A stretch of 57,935 bases of DNA from an uncultured Lachnospiraceae bacterium (GTDB lineage Bacteria; Bacillota; Clostridia; Lachnospirales; Lachnospiraceae), in contig CAJTOK010000019.1 in assembly GCA_910577825.1 (NCBI GenBank), positions 1-57,935 of the forward strand. The letters run 5' to 3'. Positions 51,963-57,935 of this stretch are shown here, in pieces (position 1 is the stretch's first letter; each line of letters opens with the position of its first letter). Below the pieces are notes generated by a model. That model was not told the origin of the DNA, ran no database searches, and saw nothing but the letters and a program-made list of their open reading frames with translations. Both the position numbers and the translations under genes were made by a program.

Positions 51963-52784
51963 CTAATGTGCAAATATAACTTTCTTAGGGCACTTCTCTG
52001 CACATTTCCCACAGCCAGTACATTTACCCTGGTCAATATGTGCAATATTATTTTCTACTGTAATTGCGCCTGCTTCACACTGTTTCTGGCAAAGCCCGCA
52101 GCCAATACAGCCTGTGTCACATACTGCCATGACTTTTGGCCCTTTATCCTTATTAGAGCATGAAACTGCAAATTTTGCATCATATGGAACAAGTTCAATA
52201 AGCCCGTTCGGGCATTCCTGTATACATTTCCCACATGCCACGCACTTTTCTTTATCAACTACTGCAATGCCGTGTTCTACATGTATTGCGTCAAACTGGC
52301 ACGCTGCCACGCATGAACCAAACCCAAGGCATCCAAATGAACATGCTTTATCGCCACGCCCTGGTATTGCTGCTGCCCTTTTGCAGTCTGATATTCCATA
52401 GTAATTTGCCTTTATCCCGGCTTTGTCACAAGTACCTGCACATTTTACATATGCAACATTTTTTACTGCACCGCTGCTGTCAACGCCCATTACTGCGCCG
52501 ATTTTGTCTGCTACGGCTGCGCCGCCTACAGGACACGCATTAACTGGTGCTTCACCTGCTGCAATGGCTTTTGCAAGGGCATCACAGCCTGCAAAGCCAC
52601 AGCCGCCACAGTTATTTCCAGGAAGAAATTCACGTACTGCAATCTCTTTCTCATCTACTGGTACTGCAAATGCTTTAGCTGCAAATCCAAGAAGGAGACC
52701 GATAAGAAGCCCTGTTGCGCCTATTACCCCGGCTGCAGCACCAACACCAGCTGCAGAAGCTGCCAAAAATAAACCCTGTACCAT
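51963..52784 (-). CDS. rnfB: Rnf complex subunit B (ferredoxin-type Fe-S protein)
   Basis: A 273-residue peripheral subunit that takes electrons from ferredoxin. It has one N-terminal membrane segment (about 5-30), a four-Cys Fe-S motif NNCGGCGFAGCDAL, and several ferredoxin-like CxxCxxCxxxC sets, including CVACGKCIQECP, CIGCGLCQKQCE and CTGCGKCAEKCP. It is the last gene of rnfCDGEAB, with a terminator behind. Rnf couples electron flow from reduced ferredoxin to NAD+ with Na+ or H+ export, a main energy source in such anaerobes. Confidence 0.95.
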   Translation of the reverse strand: MVQGLFLAASAAGVGAAAGVIGATGLLIGLLLGFAAKAFAVPVDEKEIAVREFLPGNNCGGCGFAGCDALAKAIAAGEAPVNACPVGGAAVADKIGAVMGVDSSGAVKNVAYVKCAGTCDKAGIKANYYGISDCKRAAAIPGRGDKACSFGCLGFGSCVAACQFDAIHVEHGIAVVDKEKCVACGKCIQECPNGLIELVPYDAKFAVSCSNKDKGPKVMAVCDTGCIGCGLCQKQCEAGAITVENNIAHIDQGKCTGCGKCAEKCPKKVIFAH

Positions 52785-52800
52785 TTTATTCTCCTCCCTT

Positions 52801-53373
52801 CTATACTAATCCTGCAAAACCGCAGAATGCGATTGCCATTAAACTTGCTGTAACAAGTACAATAGGTGTTCCCTTAAATGATTCAGGTATATTATTAAAT
52901 TCAATGTGCTCACGTATACTTGCAAGTATTACGATTGCAACAAGGAAGCCAAGTGCTGTAAATAAACCTGTTAAAACACTTTCAATAAATCCTAAACCAT
53001 TGGTAATATTGTTGATTGCTACACCAAGTACCGCACAGTTTGTAGTAATAAGCGGCAGGAATACGCCAAGTGCCTCATATAATGGCGGCATAAATTTTTT
53101 AAGTACCATTTCTACAAACTGCACAAGTGCAGCAATTATAAGTATAAATGCTATAGTCTCAAGATATGCAAGACCAAGCGGTTCCAATATAAAGTAATAA
53201 ATTGGATATGTTATTGCTGATGCAATAGTTATAACGAATGTAACCGCAGCCCCCATGCCTGCCGCTGTTTCTACTTTCTTGGATACACCAAGGAAAGGAC
53301 AGATGCCAAGGAACTGACTAAGTACAACATTGCTTACCAGCATAGATGAAATCATAATAACGAAAATATTCAC
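52801..53373 (-). CDS. rnfA: Rnf complex subunit A
   Basis: A 190-residue membrane protein of about six helices. It starts with the typical SSMLVSNVVLSQFLGICPFLGVSKK, containing a conserved Cys (in GICPFLG) thought to hold an intramembrane Fe-S cluster with RnfE. Gene order and length are standard; RnfB follows 16 bases later. Confidence 0.95.
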   Translation of the reverse strand: MNIFVIMISSMLVSNVVLSQFLGICPFLGVSKKVETAAGMGAAVTFVITIASAITYPIYYFILEPLGLAYLETIAFILIIAALVQFVEMVLKKFMPPLYEALGVFLPLITTNCAVLGVAINNITNGLGFIESVLTGLFTALGFLVAIVILASIREHIEFNNIPESFKGTPIVLVTASLMAIAFCGFAGLV

Positions 53374-53378
53374 TTAAA

Positions 53379-54176
53379 TCATTCCCCCTTTGCCTGCTTT
53401 GCAGCTGCTGCTTCCCTTGCTGCTTTAGCCTTTGCAGCTGCCTCTTTAGCTGCCTGTGCTTTAGCTGCTTTCTGTGCTGCACGTTCTGCTTCAATAATCC
53501 CTTTATTAGCTACACAGCTTGCACCTGTACACTGTGCACAGTTACCGCCACATGCCATGCCAGAATCCCCGGCAGGCACATTAGTTGCTGATGGAAGCTT
53601 AAGTTTATTCTGTATAGCTGTAAGACATGCCAGTACAAGGAATGCACCAGGAGCTAATACGAAAAATGTAATATGGAAATCTTCTGGTATAAACTGGAAG
53701 CCGAATATTGCACCGCTTCCAAGTACCTCCCTGCATATACCTATAAGGGTAAGCCCTACTGTAAAACCAAGGCCCATTCCAAGGCCGTCAAATATTGATG
53801 GCAGGACAGGGTTCTTAGAAGCATATGCCTCTGCCCTTCCAAGGATAATACAGTTTACAACAATAAGAGGAATATATACACCAAGGGCACTGTTAAGCGA
53901 CTGGAGGAACGCCTGCAGAAGCAGCTGTATAATAGTAACAAATGATGCAACTACTACGATAAATGCCGGTATACGGACTTTATCAGGAATAACCTTACGC
54001 AGCAATGATATAAACGCATTGGAAAGTACAAGTACGGCTGTTGTCGTAAGCCCCATTCCAAGGCCGTTCATTGCAGATGACGTTACAGCAAGTGTAGGAC
54101 ACATACCAAGCATCATAACGAAGGTCGGGTTTTCTGTAATAATACCATTTTTTAAACGTTCTGTACAAGTATTCAT
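53379..54176 (-). CDS. rnfE: Rnf complex subunit E with unusual C-terminal Cys/Ala-Lys extension
   Basis: A 265-residue membrane subunit. Residues 1-195 are the normal six-helix RnfE, including MMLGMCPTLAVTSSA with the membrane cluster Cys. Beyond them is an extra region of about 65 residues: C209, C213, C216 and C221 in a CxxxCxxCxxxxC arrangement, then a highly charged Ala/Lys/Glu helix to the end. The typical family member lacks this tail. The cysteines could bind a metal or Fe-S cluster at the cytoplasmic face; this is an inference. Confidence 0.9.
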   Translation of the reverse strand: MNTCTERLKNGIITENPTFVMMLGMCPTLAVTSSAMNGLGMGLTTTAVLVLSNAFISLLRKVIPDKVRIPAFIVVVASFVTIIQLLLQAFLQSLNSALGVYIPLIVVNCIILGRAEAYASKNPVLPSIFDGLGMGLGFTVGLTLIGICREVLGSGAIFGFQFIPEDFHITFFVLAPGAFLVLACLTAIQNKLKLPSATNVPAGDSGMACGGNCAQCTGASCVANKGIIEAERAAQKAAKAQAAKEAAAKAKAAREAAAAKQAKGE

Positions 54177-54188
54177 GTATTTACCTCC

Positions 54189-54839
54189 TTACTGCTGGCT
54201 TGCTACAAACTTCAGTGCTACATTTACCGCCCTTGTTACAGCATTGCTTGTAATAGTAGCACCTGAAATTGAGTTAATAGTTCCGCTGTCTTTACTTCCA
54301 CTTCCGTCTTTTACAACAGATAAAGTCTTGCCAGCTGTCATGCCAACATACTGGCTGTTCCAGTCCTCTTTTGTGCTGTTCTGCCCAAGGCCAGGTGTTT
54401 CATTGCTTGCATCAAGTATCTGTATTCCAAGTACTTCGCCTTCATTAGTAATGCCCAGTGCAATAGTAACAGCGCCGCCATAACCTTTTCCGCTAACCTT
54501 AATAACATAGCCTGCCTGTGTGCCGCCTGATGATGCCGGTCTTGCTTCGATAAGCTCTACATCTGTATATGTATAACTGTCATCATCAACTTTGCCTGCT
54601 GCAACATCACCCTGGAAACTTTCTACAGCTTTTGTAACAGCGTCATCATTTGCAAACTCAGCATCCTTATATACTTCCGCATACGCCTTGTTTGTTGTTT
54701 CTTCTTCTGCTTTGGCAATAGGGTCTTTTGTAATCATATATACCGCACCAAGAAGCACCCCTGCAACAATAGTTATTATAAAAAGTGCGATTGCATCATG
54801 TATAAGCGTATTCTCCTGCTTATTTTCATTATTTGCCAT
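54189..54839 (-). CDS. rnfG: Rnf complex subunit G (covalent FMN)
   Basis: A 216-residue subunit with one N-terminal membrane segment (about 13-35) and an outside domain that carries FMN bound to a threonine in the motif SGATIT near the C-terminus. I start it at the ATG at 54839, preceded by GGAGGGG; a longer frame reaches into rnfD. It overlaps the end of rnfD by 11 bases, indicating coupled translation. Confidence 0.95.
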   Translation of the reverse strand: MANNENKQENTLIHDAIALFIITIVAGVLLGAVYMITKDPIAKAEEETTNKAYAEVYKDAEFANDDAVTKAVESFQGDVAAGKVDDDSYTYTDVELIEARPASSGGTQAGYVIKVSGKGYGGAVTIALGITNEGEVLGIQILDASNETPGLGQNSTKEDWNSQYVGMTAGKTLSVVKDGSGSKDSGTINSISGATITSNAVTRAVNVALKFVASQQ

Positions 54840-55833
54840 CTTTAATCCCCTCCTTTCCAAATGGAACAGGAATTGTAACTTTCTCAATAAGCGGTACTAA
54901 AAGATTGCAGATAATGATTGCATAAGAAACACCTTCTGCTGACGCACCAAAAATACGGAAAATTCCTGTAAGGACACCAAGAAGCACGCCAAAGATAATC
55001 TGCCCATTTGGTGTAATAGGACTTGTAACATAATCCGTTGCCATAAAGAAAGCACCTAACATAATACCGCCGCCAAAAAGTTCAGCAGCAAGATATGTTA
55101 TGTCAAAACCACGTCCGCCAAAAACCAAAGCAAATACTGCAAATGTGCCAAGATAACATACTGGTATCTTCCAGCTTATAATTTTAAGTGCAATTAATAC
55201 AATGCCGCCTATAAGTATTGCAATAGCAGATGTTTCACCAATAGTACCTGCGGTATTTCCAAGGAACATATTAAATACACTTGTTGTTGCCTGTGTCTGC
55301 CCGTCACCTGAGGCAAGTATATCTGCTATGCTTGTTGTTTTATCACCATTTTTAACAGCATTTTTAATAATAGCAAGAGGCGTAGGGCCTGTAACGCTGT
55401 CATATGTAAATGATGTCATTTTGCCTGCAAATGATACCATAAGGAAACATCTTGCGCCCAGTGCAGGGTTCATAAAGTTCTGGCCAAGGCCGCCAAACAA
55501 CTGTTTAACTACTAAAATTGCAAATACGCTTCCTATAACAGCCATCCACACTGGAAATGTTGATGACAGGTTAAGTGCAAGCAAAAGCCCTGTAAGTGCC
55601 GCACTTCCATCTGTAATAGTAACAGGAAGTTTCATAGCCTTCTGCCATATAAACTCAGTAAGCATACATGTAGCCATACATGCTATAACCAGTATTATTG
55701 CCTTAAAGCCAAAATTGTAAATGCCAAAAACAGTAGCAGGCAAAAGACACAGGATTACACACCACATGATTGACTGTGTAGATGACTTATCACGTACATG
55801 TGGAGATGATGAAATGTTTAATAAATTACCCAC
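54829..55833 (-). CDS. rnfD: Rnf complex subunit D (covalent FMN)
   Basis: A 334-residue integral membrane protein, about nine or ten helices. It starts SSSPHVRDKSSTQSIMW, a family hallmark, and the FMN-threonine site is in SVTGPTPLA. The central and C-terminal helices have typical Gly-rich turns (GGLGQNFMNPALGARCF). It starts 12 bases after the rnfC stop codon. Confidence 0.95.
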   Translation of the reverse strand: MGNLLNISSSPHVRDKSSTQSIMWCVILCLLPATVFGIYNFGFKAIILVIACMATCMLTEFIWQKAMKLPVTITDGSAALTGLLLALNLSSTFPVWMAVIGSVFAILVVKQLFGGLGQNFMNPALGARCFLMVSFAGKMTSFTYDSVTGPTPLAIIKNAVKNGDKTTSIADILASGDGQTQATTSVFNMFLGNTAGTIGETSAIAILIGGIVLIALKIISWKIPVCYLGTFAVFALVFGGRGFDITYLAAELFGGGIMLGAFFMATDYVTSPITPNGQIIFGVLLGVLTGIFRIFGASAEGVSYAIIICNLLVPLIEKVTIPVPFGKEGIKDGK

Positions 55834-55845
55834 GTTTTATCCCTC

Positions 55846-57168
55846 CTAACTCTTTCTTCTCTGCGCAGCTACATACTGCCTGGCCTGTTTAAATGTCTGT
55901 GTCAGCGGGCGTTTTGCAGGACATACAAATGTACAGCTTCCACACTCATAACACTCCATTCCGTTTAACTTGACAAATGTATCATAATCGTTATTCATAG
56001 CTGCCTGCGCCATCTTCTGTGGTACAAGGTTTCCTGGACATGCACTTACACAGCGCCCGCAGCGTATACATGGAGAAGGCTCATTCTCTGCTACCTCATC
56101 TTTTGTAAGTGCAAGTAATGATGAAGATGTCTTAGTAACCGGTACATTAAGGTCAAACATTGCAAATCCCATCATTGGCCCGCCTGAAATAATCTTTGCC
56201 GGTTCTGTAGCAAACCCTCCCCCTTCTTCCACAAGCTCTGCGTGGCTTATGCCAAGCCTTACATTAACATTGACTGGCTGGCTGAACGCGTCACCAGTAA
56301 GTGTCATTACCCTTGTTATAAGAGGTGTCTGTTTGCATACTGCCCTGTAAATGGCTATTACTGTTGCAATATTGTCAACTATGCAGCCCGCATCTGCTGG
56401 AAGCTTTGCCGAGTAAATCTTCCTTCCTGTAGCCGCAGAAATAAGTGTACGCTCACCGCCTTGTGGATATTTTGTCTTTAACTCCTTAACCTCAATGCGG
56501 CTCTCACCGGCCACTGCCTCTTTCATCTTAGCTATTGCATCAGGCTTGTTATCCTCAATGCAGATAAGCCCTTTTGCTTTATCAAAAAGCTTAAGCATAA
56601 CTTTAAGCCCGCCTACAATCTCTTCCGGGCATTCAAGCATCTGTCTGTAATCAGAAGTAAGATATGGCTCACACTCTGCACCATTAACTAATATATAGTC
56701 AATCTTATCCGGTTCTTTTGGTGCAAGCTTAACATTAGTCGGGAAACCAGCGCCTCCCATACCTACTATGCCAGCTTCCTTGACAATAGCCCGTATCTCA
56801 TCATTGGAAAGCCTGGTATAATCGCGGTTTTCACCAAGTCCTTCAATACCTGTGTACTCTCCGTCATTCTCAATAACTACGCATGTAACACTTGAACCAT
56901 TTAACATCATCCTAGGTTCAACTGCTTTAACAGTTCCCGAAACAGAGCTGCAGATATTGGCTGATATAAAACCGCCAGCTTCACCTATCTTCTGCCCTAC
57001 AAGGACTTTATCACCTTTCTGCACTACAGGTTTAGCAGGAGCACCAATATGCTGTGCCATTGAAAATACTAGCTCCCCCTTTGGCAGTACGGTTTTGATT
57101 GGCAAATCCTTAGACAGCTCTTTTCCCTCGTAAGGATGCACACCCCCACGAAATGTTGCTTCACTCAT
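55846..57168 (-). CDS. rnfC: Rnf complex subunit C (NADH-binding, Fe-S)
   Basis: A 440-residue peripheral subunit that reduces NAD+ using FMN and two [4Fe-4S] clusters. It has GGVHPYEGKELSKD at the start, the Gly-rich flavin/NAD segment VGMGGAGFPTNVKL, and C-terminal CIRCGRCVSACP and CYECGSCTFVCP. It opens the operon; its promoter is at 57274-57301 with a leader of about 100 bases containing a hairpin. Confidence 0.96.
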   Translation of the reverse strand: MSEATFRGGVHPYEGKELSKDLPIKTVLPKGELVFSMAQHIGAPAKPVVQKGDKVLVGQKIGEAGGFISANICSSVSGTVKAVEPRMMLNGSSVTCVVIENDGEYTGIEGLGENRDYTRLSNDEIRAIVKEAGIVGMGGAGFPTNVKLAPKEPDKIDYILVNGAECEPYLTSDYRQMLECPEEIVGGLKVMLKLFDKAKGLICIEDNKPDAIAKMKEAVAGESRIEVKELKTKYPQGGERTLISAATGRKIYSAKLPADAGCIVDNIATVIAIYRAVCKQTPLITRVMTLTGDAFSQPVNVNVRLGISHAELVEEGGGFATEPAKIISGGPMMGFAMFDLNVPVTKTSSSLLALTKDEVAENEPSPCIRCGRCVSACPGNLVPQKMAQAAMNNDYDTFVKLNGMECYECGSCTFVCPAKRPLTQTFKQARQYVAAQRRKS

Positions 57169-57215
57169 CCCGTTTCCCCTTTCTAATTTATTTTTTGTTG
57201 TACCTGTTTTTAGAT

Positions 57216-57248
57216 AATCCTATAGACAAAGGTCTTATTAATAGGATT
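57216..57248 (-). other. Hairpin in the rnfC 5' leader
   Basis: AATCCTAT pairs with ATAGGATT, and a small AGAC/GTCT helix lies inside. It is within the predicted rnfC leader, about 50-80 bases ahead of the start codon. It might affect mRNA stability; no U-tract follows. Confidence 0.5.
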
Positions 57249-57273
57249 ACATTAATACAACACCCACTTATCT

Positions 57274-57301
57274 ATTGTACCATTTTGACGACAAATGTCA
57301 A
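57274..57301 (-). promoter_or_regulatory. Sigma-A promoter of the rnf operon
   Basis: On the minus strand TTGACA, 16 bases, TACAAT. A dyad TTGAC-N7-GTCAA overlaps the -35 box and spacer and could be an operator. Confidence 0.7.
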
Positions 57302-57462
57302 TCAATACGTAGCAAAAACCAGCAATATTGCTAATAATTACTATAATACCATAACATTTTTTATATTAAGTTTTCTAAACAATGTATGTTGCCAGATTAT
57401 ATTTTAATCCATAAAAATTAAAGCACGTTTAAAAATTAAATAAATGCCAGTTTATACAGCAA

Positions 57463-57523
57463 GTTCACAATTTCCAGAAAATTGTTCACATTTTTTTAAC
57501 AAGAAAAACATTCCAGGTTCACA
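57463..57523 (+). promoter_or_regulatory. Three phased GTTCACA direct repeats upstream of the small RNA candidate
   Basis: GTTCACA occurs at 57463, 57484 and 57517, spaced 21 and 33 bases apart, near two and three helical turns. The last one ends ten bases before a -10-like TACAAT at 57533. The arrangement resembles a response-regulator activator site. The other DNA in the 57302-57462 gap shows nothing I can name. Confidence 0.45.
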
Positions 57524-57543
57524 ATTCATGTATACAATAAGTC

Positions 57544-57631
57544 TATCAAATGAAATGAAACATTTGATAAGTGCTTAAATTTTTTTCATACCTTCTCCTT
57601 TAAGAATCGCTTCTCCAGCGGTTCTTTTTTT
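57544..57631 (+). ncRNA. Candidate small RNA with anti-Shine-Dalgarno stretch
   Basis: A -10-like TACAAT at 57533-57538 would start RNA at about 57544, exactly at a 9-bp hairpin (TATCAAATG/CATTTGATA, 57544-57569). An unpaired stretch follows, holding CCTTCTCCTTT (57591-57601), complementary to Shine-Dalgarno sequences. A strong terminator ends it: AGAATCGCT/AGCGGTTCT with loop TCTCC, then six or seven Ts. The length would be about 88 nt. The -35 region is poor (ATTCCA), so an activator may be needed. On the opposite strand the same DNA reads as a ribosome site before a four-codon frame. Confidence 0.55.
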
Positions 57632-57662
57632 GTCTTAAAAATATAATAAAAACATTATATGC

Positions 57663-57695
57663 AAAAAAACTTCCAGAAAATAAATCCCTGGAAGT
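57663..57695 (-). terminator. Terminator of tRNA-Thr
   Basis: On the minus strand ACTTCCAG pairs with CTGGAAGT, followed by seven Ts, about 20 bases after the tRNA end. Confidence 0.85.
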
Positions 57696-57716
57696 CCTGT
57701 TACCCATGTAATAATA

Positions 57717-57789
57717 AGCTGCTAACGGGATTTGAACCCGTGGCCTCCGCCTTACCAAGGCGACGCTCTGCCTGCTGAGCCATAGCAGC
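57717..57789 (-). tRNA. tRNA-Thr (anticodon GGT)
   Basis: A 73-nt tRNA. The acceptor stem is GCTGCTA/TAGCAGC, the anticodon stem CGCCT/AGGCG encloses the loop with GGT, and the T arm has GGGTTCAAATCCC. The CCA end is not encoded. It has its own promoter and terminator. Confidence 0.96.
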
Positions 57790-57823
57790 ATAAAATATTC
57801 AATTCCAACCCCGTACATATACT

Positions 57824-57852
57824 ATTATATAATACATTTTAAAATATTTCAA
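57824..57852 (-). promoter_or_regulatory. Sigma-A promoter of tRNA-Thr
   Basis: On the minus strand TTGAAA, 17 bases, TATAAT, about 35 bases ahead of the tRNA 5' end. The remaining bases to the window end hold nothing recognisable. Confidence 0.7.
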
Positions 57853-57935
57853 GCATATTTTAAAAACTCTTCAATTAGTCTGTTACTATTCAGTCATAAA
57901 GGCACATTTATAAGGCACACAGTTAAAAAGCTGGT

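Noticed and set aside
1869..57168. Known riboswitches or T-box leaders
   Set aside because: I looked at the leaders of transporters and biosynthetic genes (ugpC, bioY, the sulfate-ester operon, rnfC) and saw no T-box, SAM, TPP, cobalamin or other recognisable aptamer motif.
57471..57505. Rex-type operator (TTGTTAA-N4-TTAACAA) near TTGTTCAC...TTAACAAG
   Set aside because: The half-sites are too far apart and one is imperfect.
57576..57600. Minus-strand ribosome site (AAAGGAGAAGGT) followed by a four-codon frame MKKI
   Set aside because: The frame is too short to be a convincing peptide gene, and no regulatory hairpin or terminator follows it before rnfC in that direction. The plus-strand terminator with its U-tract explains the sequence better, so I report the small RNA and only mention this reading.
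1..57935. CRISPR array, prophage or integrated plasmid
   Set aside because: No regularly spaced repeats, Cas genes, integrase, phage structural or replication-initiator genes are visible; the dispersed repeats are irregularly placed and palindromic.

Overview
The window looks like a chromosomal segment of an anaerobic, low-GC Clostridia bacterium, most likely a Lachnospiraceae-like gut Firmicute. The evidence is a complete six-gene Rnf ferredoxin:NAD+ oxidoreductase operon, a large Bacillus-type SRP RNA beside tadA, the Firmicute gene orders gdpP-rplI-dnaB and pspA-ydjG-ydjH-ydjI, strong AGGAGG ribosome binding sites, sigma-A promoters, and an oxygen-independent (anSME) sulfatase maturase. 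Genus and species cannot be fixed from sequence reading alone.

Layout. 1-780: no protein gene, but a cluster of copies of a roughly 140-bp dispersed palindromic repeat. 780-9584: sugar-diacid-type regulator, multi-sugar ABC ATPase, YitT, WecG/TagA glycosyltransferase, LCP-like protein, an SDR reductase, and a 776-residue protein with a cyclic-nucleotide-binding domain. 9731-17968: SRP RNA, tadA, an acetyltransferase, a hypothetical protein, Mrp/ApbC, a frameshifted chemoreceptor, MYG1-like hydrolase, isocitrate dehydrogenase and a secreted Ig-like (BIG2) protein. 18052-22415: nitroreductase, AMP-ligase, thiolase and MaoC-like genes divergent from bioY, with both promoters sharing a BirA-box-like palindrome. 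22460-25994: Vsr and an orphan cytosine-5 methyltransferase, then a secreted repeat protein broken by an in-frame stop. 26217-32727: another repeat copy, pgi, dnaB, rplI, gdpP and an rRNA methyltransferase. 32962-34647: an AAA-ATPase-like/PD-(D/E)XK protein.

34768-40142 is a pspA-ydjG-ydjH-ydjI membrane-stress operon split by a 1.82-kb IS with 12-bp terminal inverted repeats and a 7-bp target duplication. 40463-49752 is a sulfate-ester utilisation operon: ABC importer, metallo-beta-lactamase alkylsulfatase, Cys-type arylsulfatase, anSME and a LacI regulator, with LacI-type operators at its promoter. Both sulfatases lack signal peptides, so the locus appears to import intact sulfate esters and cleave them in the cytoplasm.

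49827-51863 holds a small membrane peptide and a two-gene module, an SMC/OLD-like ATPase overlapping a PIN-like nuclease by ATGA, which is a candidate defence system. 51963-57168 is rnfCDGEAB on the minus strand. Upstream of rnfC lies a candidate small RNA of about 88 nt on the plus strand with an exposed anti-Shine-Dalgarno stretch and a strong terminator, followed by tRNA-Thr(GGT) on the minus strand.

The least ordinary signals are the covarying repeat family, the anti-SD small RNA candidate, the ATPase/PIN pair, the cytoplasmic sulfate-ester operon, and the thiolase/ligase/MaoC/bioY divergon.
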